The notes under the pieces are model-generated. The model ran no database searches. It had not been told where the DNA came from and saw only the letters and a list, made by a program, of their open reading frames with translations. Both the position numbers and the translations under genes were made by a program. Source: an uncultured Paludibacter sp. (GTDB taxonomy: Bacteria > Bacteroidota > Bacteroidia > Bacteroidales > Paludibacteraceae). From it: 36,075 bases of DNA. Positions 1-7,845 of this stretch are shown here, in pieces; position 1 is the stretch's first letter; each line of letters opens with the position of its first letter. The DNA is taken from assembly GCA_937927845.1 (NCBI GenBank), contig CALFXE010000011.1, positions 1 through 36,075 of the forward strand. The letters are read 5' to 3'.

Positions 1-103
1 TTTGTTGATCAAAATCAACTCGTATTATTTTAATCTTATATCGAACTCACGTTAAATTAAATGTACTTGAAACACAACAAAAAGCGTTTGAAAAAATGAA
101 CAT

Positions 104-505
104 ATGAAACTAATTGATGATACCTTACTAAATTCACTGACTCAACAAGCAAAAGAAAATCAGCGACTCCGTATTAATCATAATTTGCACTTGTCTTTGG
201 ATGAGAATGTGCAAAGACTTTTGAATGCTATGGAGCCGGGTACTGTTCTTCCGATACATCGTCATCGTAATACTGCCGAGACTTACATCATTCTACGAGG
301 GAAATTAGATGTGCATGTATATAGCGATGATAAACAGCTCATTGAAACTCATCGTCTTGATCCACTTGAAGGAAAGTTTGGAATACATATGCCTGCAGGC
401 AGTTGGCATAATGTGGAAGTCCTTGAATCCGGAACTTCTATTTTTGAAGTGAAGGAAGGTCCGTATGCACCTTTTGATGAAGATGATATTATGGAGATAT
501 CTTAA
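104..505 (+). CDS. WbuC-family cupin metalloprotein
   Basis: A 133-residue single-domain cupin resembling the WbuC family, small metal-binding beta-barrel proteins often found near surface-polysaccharide genes; their reaction is not established. The usual cupin ligand set is visible: His52, His54 and Glu59 in the first motif and His102 in the second (GSWHNVEV). There is no signal peptide, so it should be cytoplasmic. The ATG at 104 is the first start in frame and the protein has full family length. It converges with the TamB-like gene, whose stop is only 22 bases away, and I see no terminator between them. Family assignment is fairly firm; substrate and metal are unknown. Confidence 0.8.
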   Translation: MKLIDDTLLNSLTQQAKENQRLRINHNLHLSLDENVQRLLNAMEPGTVLPIHRHRNTAETYIILRGKLDVHVYSDDKQLIETHRLDPLEGKFGIHMPAGSWHNVEVLESGTSIFEVKEGPYAPFDEDDIMEIS

Positions 506-527
506 TAGTACGCGGATGACGCTGATT

Positions 528-3500
528 TTACTCAACTTTCTCCTTCTTACTGAACACACCCTTTATTAAATCCCAGTAATACACAAACATTTCCGGAATT
601 GTATTAAAGTCCTCACGATAAATCAAACCTACACCCTGAGTTGTTTTTGCTTCACGAAGTTGAGCTCTGTCTATAGTGTGATTGTATGCAGTAAATCGTA
701 AACGTCCCGATTCAATTAGTTTATATTCCAAGTCGAAGTCACCGATAAATTTATTCTCACTGATATTATCATTTCTATAACCTATATTTCCATTTATCAC
801 CAATCTATTGTTAGGTTGAATAAGAATTTGTGCTTTTACCTCATCAGATTCTATATCTGATTTCTGCCAATCAAAACCAACAGAAAGGATATTTGAGTTC
901 AAAGTGTTTTGCAAATAATTATTTATCTGAGAACTTACTGAAGCAACAGCAAAAGAAATCCCTTCGTTCAGTCCGGTATTAGTAGCTCGCATATTCTCCG
1001 GCGTAAAAAATTTATGAAACAGCATTAAATACAAAATCTGCCTGTTCATCATTTCTTCTGTGTTCACTATACTTTTCACTCTGCTTTTTACACTTTCGTC
1101 GCTCGATGGTAAATCTATATCGAACTGTATAGCCGGCGACATAAGATCTTCTGTAAGATGCAGTAAACAGTGTACAGGAACAGTGGATCGACTTGTTATT
1201 TGTTTAAGCTCATCACTTTCGATTAGGTCTGCAAGTGAAGCTGTGAGAGGATAATATCCCGAAATATTTACTTGTGCCCCAAATGGATCGCCGGTCCAAG
1301 CTATTGTACTACCTTCATTTATCTTAAATTCCTTTCTGATAACAGTTTGTAGAGTAAATAAATAATAACCTTGCTCAAGTTCGACAGTACCATAAAGTTC
1401 TGTATCTGAGAATGAATCGAATTTAATTCTGAGATCTCCTCTGCCCTGACCTGTAATTTTATCTCCGGCTTTCGGGTCGACAAGTATTTCTATTTCAGCT
1501 TCAGGTGTTACCTCAATTTGCATGTCAACTTTAACATTAAAAGGAGTCTGATTTATAAATTCCTTTTTTTCTTCTTTATCATCTTTATAAAAATCGTATA
1601 CCTTCTTGTCGGCAAAATGTATAAAATCCGATTCCATAACAGACGAAGCGTTACCCATTGTCATATAACATTTTGTCCTTGGTCGCGAAGTTCCATTTAC
1701 AACAATATTTGCTTCTTTATCATGTCCGAATATATTAACTAATCCTCCAACAAATGCTCTACCGTAGAAGAAACTCTCGCTTTGTGCAGTTGTGTTCAGA
1801 GCAAGAATATTATTAGAATTGATAGAAACATCATATTTCATATTGAGAAATGTGCCATTGTGATCGATGAAGCCATTTAAATCAGCAGTATTATTATATT
1901 CATCTTTAAGACTTATATGGTTGAGATGAATTCTGTATGGAGTTAATATTACTTTATCATTAAAACTATATGTAGTATTTAGTATGTCTATCGAAGCTTG
2001 TCCATTGGAAACATCTAAATCACCTTCAAAAAGTATGGTTTTAGTTGGACCGAATATCCTAAGATTACCGCTTGCAAAGCCTTTGAAATCACTTGCAACT
2101 CCATCAAAATAAGTATTTAGAAAATCTAAAGGAAATTTTTTTGCATCAATTGATATATCTAAAGAGTCGTTTTTCGGTACATATACACCATATGCTAAAG
2201 CTACTTTCTCATCTTGCTTATTAGTGAAATCACCATTTATCAACAAACGATTATTGTCTTTATCCCATGTTGAAGTTAAAATAGCATCTGATATTATTTT
2301 ATCATTTAATAAGAAATCTTGTACTTTCAAATCGGCTAAATAAATCGGATTTTTCAGCAAACTGAACAGTTTCATCTCTCCTGTGATTATACCGCTAAAC
2401 TGTATACCTCGCAAACGAATTAACCTCATAATGAAGTCTAAGTCTAAGTCATTCATTGACACTACTAAGCTGTCGTTGTTGTCTTTTGAAGCAATGCCAT
2501 CTATATGAATAAATTGTTTGTTATTTTCAAATAAAAAGTTTTTTACTTCAATTACACTATCATTATGAAAATATAAGTCCGATTTACGTATATTCCATTC
2601 AGCATCAGATATAATAACCTGACTTGGTTGAATAACAGTATGTGCCTCAAGAGAATTGTTTTTCTTATAAAGCGATGTTAAGGTAACAATTTCACCGGCA
2701 TTTGTAATTTCCTGGTTATTTTGCCATACAAGTTTCAGGTCTACATTATCTTTATATGCTTCTGATGATAAAAAAACATTTAGCATATCAGAATTTTTAT
2801 CATGTAATTGAGTGCGACCGGTAAAAACAACCTTATTAGCAATGTTTTCTAAACTTAATGATATTTTTTCTAAAATTTGTTTTTCAGTTTTTAGAGCATC
2901 TATTTTAATATTGACATCTATTTTATTTGTATTCTCGTCAATAGTACCTCTTAAAGTTGAATTTCCGTCAATCTCATAGGGTATGTTCAGTATTTGAGAA
3001 ATTTCTTTTGTGTTATCAATATCTAAATTTATATTTATAGTGTTTGGAAGATGCTTTGTGTTATTATTGTTCTCAGATAGAGTCGGCAAGTAATTCGACA
3101 AAATCCTTTGGAATGTGTTTCCAATTGTACTGTATTTGAAATCCCCTGAAAATGAGCCGTTAATATAATCTGATTTAATACTGAAGTGCGTAAAATTCAT
3201 GTCTGTTCTGGAGTTAAAAATAATGTCGTTGATATTTAAAGTCTTGTTTTCATTACTCAACACTATATCATTAATCACTAAATTTCCATTTAGATTATCA
3301 AAATTACTACCGCTAATATTCGTTTTTCCGTGAAAAGATAATTTAGAATCAGGATATTTATCAATTAAATGTAAAGCATATAGATTTGTATTGTTCACAT
3401 TTAAATCAAAATCAAATATTGGAATCTTCGGATCTTTGAAATCGATAATACCCAAGAAATCAGCATCGATATTTTCATCCTGAATGTTTATTTTTCCATT

Positions 3501-4970
3501 AAATCCTGTACCGTCATAAGAACCATCAAATAAGGCATTTTTATAGTTATATGATTTAAAAAGCAAGGAAACTAAACTGCCCTTTATTGTGCCTTTTATA
3601 GCTTGGTCATGCTTTTTTACACCTTTAGTATTCAGTGTGATAGATATTTTTCCGAAAGTTGTGTCGTTGAGTAATTTACCTAATAGAAATCCATTAGTTT
3701 TCAGTTTGCCGTTATACGATAAATCCATTAAGTTGTTTTCAAACTGTAAAGCAATATCAGAAGATATACTTCCTAAGTTACTATTAATATTACCATATGC
3801 GACTAAATCACTTAGAAATCCTGTTATATTACCTCGATAAAATATTGTTCCAAGTCGATGAACTTCTTTAGGCAAAACAAAGGGTTTTTTGTTTATTTTC
3901 GAGATTAAATCCTGAACCTCATAACTGGATGCCTGTAACTTATTTATTTGGGTATAAATGAAAGACTCCTGAAGATTAGGTAGTCCACTGATGTCCATAT
4001 TTGCATCTAATAAGATTGATTTACCCAAAGCAATATTCAAATCAGTAAAGCGCAAATTAGATAGTTTTCCTGAAATCTGAGTTCTGATATTTACTTGCTC
4101 ATGAACTTCAGATAATTCTGGTATGAAACTACTTAAATCAGACAATGTAATATGTGAGTTTTTTATAGGTATGTTGATATATATATTATCGATAGGGTGT
4201 TCAGCCTTTTCTGCAGTATCAAAAGTTATATATAATTTATCTAAATTAATTGCTGATTCCGGCAGACTTATATTGAATTTTGGAAAGTTGATTTTTTCGG
4301 TATTACCAATGATTTCCGTACTGAAGTTGTTAAGGGTAAAACCATTATCAGTTTTTGCACTCAGATTGTTTATTGATAAATTTATAGAATCATTAGATAA
4401 AAAAGGGATTGATATTTCAGAATTTATATCTTTTATGAAAATATTTGTTAGAGAGTCAGTCTTTTTATTCTGCTGTGTAAATTTAATATCTGAATTTTTA
4501 ATTTTCAGACTCCTGAGTTGCAATTCAAAATGCGTAGTATCTTTAGTGTCTTCTTTTTTACTGAATAGAAAATCTAAGTTTGAGTTACCAATTGAGTCGA
4601 CATAAATATATGTATACATTTTGTCGATGCTAATATTAGAAAAAACAATCTGTTTTTTTATTAACTTTCTTATAACCAAACCTATATTAACTTCATCAGC
4701 AAATAACAAAGTATCCTTCTGTTGATCCTCAATATACACATCTGTCATTTGTAATTTGTTGAAAAATCTATAGTCGACTCTACCTATACTAATGGTTGTG
4801 TTTAGCTTTTCAGATAGATTATCAGTTATAATATTTGCAACAAAATTTTGTACCTTGTTGATTTTTAGCAAGATGAATGGAGATGCAGTAAGAACAACTA
4901 ATGCAACTGCACAAATAATAAGTATTTTAATTGATTTTTTTATACCTTTGGGGTTTATTTTAATTTGCAC
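528..4970 (-). CDS. tamB: TamB-like translocation and assembly module protein
   Basis: A very large protein (about 1,480 residues) with one N-terminal membrane anchor, a long beta-rich asparagine/isoleucine-rich middle and a conserved C-terminal TamB (DUF490) domain. TamB-like proteins bridge inner and outer membranes; proposed roles are outer-membrane protein assembly and lipid transport. The C-terminal region ends in the typical pattern of a beta-structured segment with 'GFDWQKSDIES' and 'FDLEYKLIESGRLRF'. The longest frame runs to 5099 but would enter tsaD, so I use the GTG at 4970. That choice is itself doubtful: the GTG overlaps a consensus -7 box, and homologues usually begin near a Met-Lys-Lys that aligns here with an ATA codon at 4943-4941. 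Gene pairing with divergent tsaD is common in Bacteroidales. Function is confident; the start is not. Confidence 0.88.
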   Translation of the reverse strand: MQIKINPKGIKKSIKILIICAVALVVLTASPFILLKINKVQNFVANIITDNLSEKLNTTISIGRVDYRFFNKLQMTDVYIEDQQKDTLLFADEVNIGLVIRKLIKKQIVFSNISIDKMYTYIYVDSIGNSNLDFLFSKKEDTKDTTHFELQLRSLKIKNSDIKFTQQNKKTDSLTNIFIKDINSEISIPFLSNDSINLSINNLSAKTDNGFTLNNFSTEIIGNTEKINFPKFNISLPESAINLDKLYITFDTAEKAEHPIDNIYINIPIKNSHITLSDLSSFIPELSEVHEQVNIRTQISGKLSNLRFTDLNIALGKSILLDANMDISGLPNLQESFIYTQINKLQASSYEVQDLISKINKKPFVLPKEVHRLGTIFYRGNITGFLSDLVAYGNINSNLGSISSDIALQFENNLMDLSYNGKLKTNGFLLGKLLNDTTFGKISITLNTKGVKKHDQAIKGTIKGSLVSLLFKSYNYKNALFDGSYDGTGFNGKINIQDENIDADFLGIIDFKDPKIPIFDFDLNVNNTNLYALHLIDKYPDSKLSFHGKTNISGSNFDNLNGNLVINDIVLSNENKTLNINDIIFNSRTDMNFTHFSIKSDYINGSFSGDFKYSTIGNTFQRILSNYLPTLSENNNNTKHLPNTININLDIDNTKEISQILNIPYEIDGNSTLRGTIDENTNKIDVNIKIDALKTEKQILEKISLSLENIANKVVFTGRTQLHDKNSDMLNVFLSSEAYKDNVDLKLVWQNNQEITNAGEIVTLTSLYKKNNSLEAHTVIQPSQVIISDAEWNIRKSDLYFHNDSVIEVKNFLFENNKQFIHIDGIASKDNNDSLVVSMNDLDLDFIMRLIRLRGIQFSGIITGEMKLFSLLKNPIYLADLKVQDFLLNDKIISDAILTSTWDKDNNRLLINGDFTNKQDEKVALAYGVYVPKNDSLDISIDAKKFPLDFLNTYFDGVASDFKGFASGNLRIFGPTKTILFEGDLDVSNGQASIDILNTTYSFNDKVILTPYRIHLNHISLKDEYNNTADLNGFIDHNGTFLNMKYDVSINSNNILALNTTAQSESFFYGRAFVGGLVNIFGHDKEANIVVNGTSRPRTKCYMTMGNASSVMESDFIHFADKKVYDFYKDDKEEKKEFINQTPFNVKVDMQIEVTPEAEIEILVDPKAGDKITGQGRGDLRIKFDSFSDTELYGTVELEQGYYLFTLQTVIRKEFKINEGSTIAWTGDPFGAQVNISGYYPLTASLADLIESDELKQITSRSTVPVHCLLHLTEDLMSPAIQFDIDLPSSDESVKSRVKSIVNTEEMMNRQILYLMLFHKFFTPENMRATNTGLNEGISFAVASVSSQINNYLQNTLNSNILSVGFDWQKSDIESDEVKAQILIQPNNRLVINGNIGYRNDNISENKFIGDFDLEYKLIESGRLRFTAYNHTIDRAQLREAKTTQGVGLIYREDFNTIPEMFVYYWDLIKGVFSKKEKVE

Positions 4971-5000
4971 AAAAATAAAGAAATGTTTGTAAACGACAAA
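4970..5000 (-). promoter_or_regulatory. Bacteroidota consensus promoter for tamB
   Basis: On the minus strand TTTG (5000-4997) is followed after exactly 19 bases by TATTTTTG (4977-4970), matching the Bacteroidota primary sigma consensus TTTG-N19-21-TAnnTTTG. Transcription would start near 4963. The element lies between the divergent tamB and tsaD starts and overlaps the only canonical tamB start codon (GTG 4970). Confidence 0.6.
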
Positions 5001-5007
5001 GGGTTTT

Positions 5008-6039
5008 ATGTCTGATATTTGTATTTTAGGAATTGAATCGTCTTGTGACGATACTTCAGCATCTGTTATTAAAAATGGCGTTTTGCTGTCAAATGTCATT
5101 GCAAGCCAGGATGTCCACGAGCGCTATGGAGGAGTAGTTCCGGAATTAGCTTCAAGGGCACATCAGCAGCATATTATTCCGGTTGTGTATGATGCTTTAA
5201 ATAGTGCGGGTGTTGAGAAGTCCGATTTATCAGCAGTTGCTTTTACAAGAGGTCCCGGTTTGCTTGGCTCGTTGATGGTTGGGGTGGCTTTTGCTAAAGG
5301 AGTTTCGCAAGCATTAAAAATACCAATGATTGAAGTTAACCACTTGCAAGCACACGTTTTAGCTCATTTTATCAGCGAAGGAAAACCTAATGAAAAGATG
5401 CCTTCATTTCCTTTTTTATGTCTTTTAGTTTCAGGAGGAAATTCGCAAATAATTGTAGTAAATTCCTATGAAGACATGGAGATTGTGGGACAGACTATTG
5501 ATGATGCTGCCGGAGAGGCATTTGATAAATGTGCAAAAGTTATGGGTTTACCATATCCGGGCGGACCGCATGTAGATAAGTTAGCACAAAAGGGAAATCC
5601 ACATAAGTTTACTTTTTCCAAGCCAAAGCTTGATAAATATGATTATAGTTTCAGTGGATTGAAGACCTCATTTTTGTATTTAGTGCGTGATGAACTTAAA
5701 GAAAATCCAAACTTTATTCAGGAAAATATAAATGACTTATGTGCATCCTTACAATATACGGTTGTTAATATTTTGATGAGCAAATTGATACAAGCTTCAA
5801 AAGACTTGAAAATCAATCAAATTGCTGTAGCCGGTGGTGTTTCGGCAAATTCAGAATTACGAAATACTTTGATTGAAACAGGAAAAAAATTGAAATGGGA
5901 TGTTTTTATTCCACAGCTGTCGTATACAACCGACAATGCAGCTATGATTGCAATAACAGGTTACTTGAAATATTTAAATAATGATTTTTGTTCATTTGAT
6001 GTTGTACCATATGCAAGAATAACCCCCGAATTAAAATGA
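5008..6039 (+). CDS. tsaD: tRNA N6-adenosine threonylcarbamoyltransferase TsaD
   Basis: TsaD transfers the threonylcarbamoyl group from threonylcarbamoyl-AMP to A37 of tRNAs that read ANN codons, working with TsaB and TsaE in the cytoplasm. The 343-residue length is normal. The N-terminus carries the ASKHA signature GIESSCDDTS, the metal ligands are His112 and His116 in HLQAHVLAH, and the glycine-rich nucleotide-binding segments (LVSGGNSQ, VAGGVSANSELR, TDNAAMIA) are present. The ATG at 5008 gives the standard N-terminus. Its stop overlaps the start of the next gene by 4 bases (ATGA), so the exosortase gene is probably co-translated. Identification is secure. Confidence 0.97.
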   Translation: MSDICILGIESSCDDTSASVIKNGVLLSNVIASQDVHERYGGVVPELASRAHQQHIIPVVYDALNSAGVEKSDLSAVAFTRGPGLLGSLMVGVAFAKGVSQALKIPMIEVNHLQAHVLAHFISEGKPNEKMPSFPFLCLLVSGGNSQIIVVNSYEDMEIVGQTIDDAAGEAFDKCAKVMGLPYPGGPHVDKLAQKGNPHKFTFSKPKLDKYDYSFSGLKTSFLYLVRDELKENPNFIQENINDLCASLQYTVVNILMSKLIQASKDLKINQIAVAGGVSANSELRNTLIETGKKLKWDVFIPQLSYTTDNAAMIAITGYLKYLNNDFCSFDVVPYARITPELK

Positions 6040-6617
6040 AAAAGACAACTTTAAAACTTAAAATTCCAGCTAAACTCGCTCCCTATCAAGGAGTGTTTAT
6101 ATTTTTTGTAACATTGTTTGTAGCCAATTATTTTTGGAAATTTACAATGATAGGGGATGAATCGGATGATGTAGTTACATTTTTTGGAATAGATTTGTCA
6201 TCGGCTTTTAATTTTATGTCGGCACATGTTGCCAAAGTGGTATTCGGCTTTATGAGATTTGTGGGATACAGTATTCAGCTTGACGAGCTATCAAATATTG
6301 TGAGTCATGATAATAATATTGCCGTACGAATAGTTTGGGCTTGTACAGGATATAAACAAGCATATATATTCACAGTCATAATGTTGTTCGCAAAAGGAAG
6401 TTTTGTGAGAAAGTTGTGGTATATTCCTTCAGGTTTGGTTGTTGTATATCTATTCAATATATTCAGAATTATAATGATAGTTGCAGCAATAAAAGAAAAT
6501 CCAAGCAGTTTTGAATTCTTACACGAGAGATTCTACAAATACTTATTTTATGGTATTATTTTTTTAATGTGGATGCTGTGGGAAGAGAAATTGAGTGGAA
6601 GAAAAAAGACTGATTAG
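6036..6617 (+). CDS. exosortase/archaeosortase family membrane protein
   Basis: A 193-residue polytopic membrane protein with about five or six hydrophobic segments. The exosortase/archaeosortase catalytic residues can be seen: Cys103 in WACTGYKQ, Arg144 in FNIFRIIM and His163 in FLHERFYK. Family members are intramembrane cysteine transpeptidases that recognise C-terminal sorting tails (PEP-CTERM-like) of exported proteins. The start overlaps the tsaD stop by 4 bases. No polysaccharide-export genes and no protein with an obvious sorting tail are in the window, so the substrate is unknown. The last codons (Thr-Asp-stop) lie within the TGATTAG heptamer array that follows. Family call is good; the subfamily cannot be named from sequence reading. 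Confidence 0.82.
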   Translation: MKKTTLKLKIPAKLAPYQGVFIFFVTLFVANYFWKFTMIGDESDDVVTFFGIDLSSAFNFMSAHVAKVVFGFMRFVGYSIQLDELSNIVSHDNNIAVRIVWACTGYKQAYIFTVIMLFAKGSFVRKLWYIPSGLVVVYLFNIFRIIMIVAAIKENPSSFEFLHERFYKYLFYGIIFLMWMLWEEKLSGRKKTD

Positions 6618-6664
6618 TGATTAGTGATTAGTGATTGGTGATTTGTCAATTGTCCATTGTCAAT
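6611..6664 (+). repeat. TGATTAG heptamer array with AT-rich tail
   Basis: Three copies of TGATTAG (6611-6631) and one TGATTGG (6632-6638) are followed by a partial TGATTT and a run built from ATTGTCAATT/ATTGTCCATT-like words. The stop codon of the exosortase gene (6615-6617) is inside the first unit. The same heptamer, in the opposite orientation and in more copies, closes the window at 36022-36075. Short arrays of this kind are scattered in intergenic DNA of some Bacteroidales; their function is unknown. Confidence 0.75.
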
Positions 6665-6691
6665 TTAAAACATTAACATATTATATTACAG

Positions 6692-7465
6692 ATGAAAATA
6701 TTAATTCTCGGTGCCGGAAAAATGGGCACATTCCTAACAGATGTTTTATGCTTTCAGCATGAAGTTGCACTGTTTGATGTCGATGCAAAGCGTTTGCGTT
6801 TTGTGTTCAATACATTAAGAATGACTAAATACGAAGAAATTCAAGAGTTTCAGCCCGAATTGGTTATTAACTGTGTTACTCTAAAATATACCATAGAAGC
6901 TTTTCAAAATACAATTAAATATCTTCCGAAAAACTGTATTTTATCAGATATTGCTTCAGTAAAAACAGGGATTAAAGAATACTACGAGTCTACAGGTATG
7001 AGATATGTGTCGACACACCCGATGTTCGGACCAACCTTTGCCACGCTTGATAATTTAAGTACACAAAGTGCGATTATAATTTCAGAATCCGACCATATGG
7101 GTAAAGCTTTTTTTAAAGATATGTATGGTTCATTACGTCTGAAAATTTTTGAATATAGTTTTGAGGAACACGACCAGACTATTGCTTATTCGCTATCGAT
7201 ACCTTTCGCTTCAACCTTAGTGTTTGCATCAGTAATGAAACCTCAAGAAGCGCCTGGTACAACTTTTAAGAAGCATATGGACATTGCAAAAGGACTGCTT
7301 TCGGAAGATGATTATTTGTTGTCCGAGATTTTATTTAATCCTTATACGCCTGAGCAGTTAAATAATATTCGAGGTGAGTTAAAAGCACTTTTAGAAATAA
7401 TTGATCATAAAAATTCTGATGCTATGCAGAAATATCTACAAAAAGTCAGAAAAAATTTAGAATAA
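6692..7465 (+). CDS. tyrA: prephenate dehydrogenase (TyrA family)
   Basis: A 257-residue protein with an N-terminal Rossmann fold (ILGAGKMGTFL, residues 4-14) and an all-helical C-terminal half. It fits prephenate dehydrogenase, which oxidatively decarboxylates prephenate to 4-hydroxyphenylpyruvate in tyrosine synthesis. Supporting segments are SDIASVKTGI and the family motif THPMFGPT around residues 108-115, which carries the catalytic-type histidine. It is a stand-alone enzyme: no chorismate mutase or ACT domain is fused. No other aromatic-amino-acid genes are nearby. The start at 6692 gives the expected compact N-terminus, following the heptamer array by about 30 bases. Confidence 0.88.
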   Translation: MKILILGAGKMGTFLTDVLCFQHEVALFDVDAKRLRFVFNTLRMTKYEEIQEFQPELVINCVTLKYTIEAFQNTIKYLPKNCILSDIASVKTGIKEYYESTGMRYVSTHPMFGPTFATLDNLSTQSAIIISESDHMGKAFFKDMYGSLRLKIFEYSFEEHDQTIAYSLSIPFASTLVFASVMKPQEAPGTTFKKHMDIAKGLLSEDDYLLSEILFNPYTPEQLNNIRGELKALLEIIDHKNSDAMQKYLQKVRKNLE

Positions 7466-7498
7466 TACATTTTACTAATAATTTTTAAAATATAAATT

Positions 7499-7678
7499 AT
7501 GGAAACAAAGAACAAAGTTTTAGAAGCAATGAAACAATTAGTTGTACCGGTAAATGCAGGTAAAATTGTTGAATTTACGGGATTAGATAAAAAAGAAGTT
7601 GACAAAGCAATGCAACAATTAAAAACCGATGGCTCTATAGAATCACCTAAAAGATGCTATTGGCAACCGAAAGCATGA
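7499..7678 (+). CDS. small winged-helix-like protein (59 aa)
   Basis: A short frame of 59 residues starting METKNKVLEAMK and ending CYWQPKA. It reads like a minimal winged helix-turn-helix: a first helix, an 'NAGKIVEFTGLDKKEVDKAM' helix-turn-helix-like stretch and a short wing 'GSIESPKRCYW'. Similar very small proteins are common in anaerobic Bacteroidales and may bind DNA, but I know of no assigned function. It lies 33 bases after tyrA in the same direction and may share its transcript. The regular helix periodicity and lysine/glutamate-rich composition support a real protein. Confidence 0.7.
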   Translation: METKNKVLEAMKQLVVPVNAGKIVEFTGLDKKEVDKAMQQLKTDGSIESPKRCYWQPKA

Positions 7679-7793
7679 TATAAAGTCTGATATAAAGCAT
7701 AATATATAGCTGACAAAAACAAATCACCATGCTATTCTATCGACTTAAAGTATTAAATTATTTAAAAAAATAGTTTTTTACTTCTAAAAACAT

Positions 7794-7801
7794 TAATTTT
7801 G
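7794..7801 (+). promoter_or_regulatory. -7 box upstream of the sigma-54 activator gene
   Basis: TAATTTTG matches the Bacteroidota -7 consensus TAnnTTTG and lies 44 bases before the ATG at 7846. The -33 region is only a T-run (about 7773-7779), so this is a partial match. Confidence 0.45.
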
Positions 7802-7845
7802 TCATATTAAACATGTCAAAATTGCAGTTAAGATAACTTTTAAAC

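Noticed and set aside
1..33. A possible tail of an upstream gene ending in TAA at 31-33
   Set aside because: Only ten codons lie inside the window, too few to judge reading frame or identity.
4123..4605. A 160-codon plus-strand frame inside tamB
   Set aside because: It is antisense to a conserved large gene, and its hydrophobic, Ser/Phe-rich sequence is what the reverse of an Asn/Lys/Ile-rich coding strand gives.
4970..5099. N-terminal extension of the tamB frame up to an ATG at 5099
   Set aside because: It would run through the first 92 bases of tsaD and past the divergent promoter, and the extra 43 residues have no signal or domain features.
6692..7465. Reading the dehydrogenase as pyrroline-5-carboxylate reductase or another Rossmann enzyme
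   Set aside because: The helical C-terminal half and the THPMFGPT motif fit prephenate dehydrogenase better.
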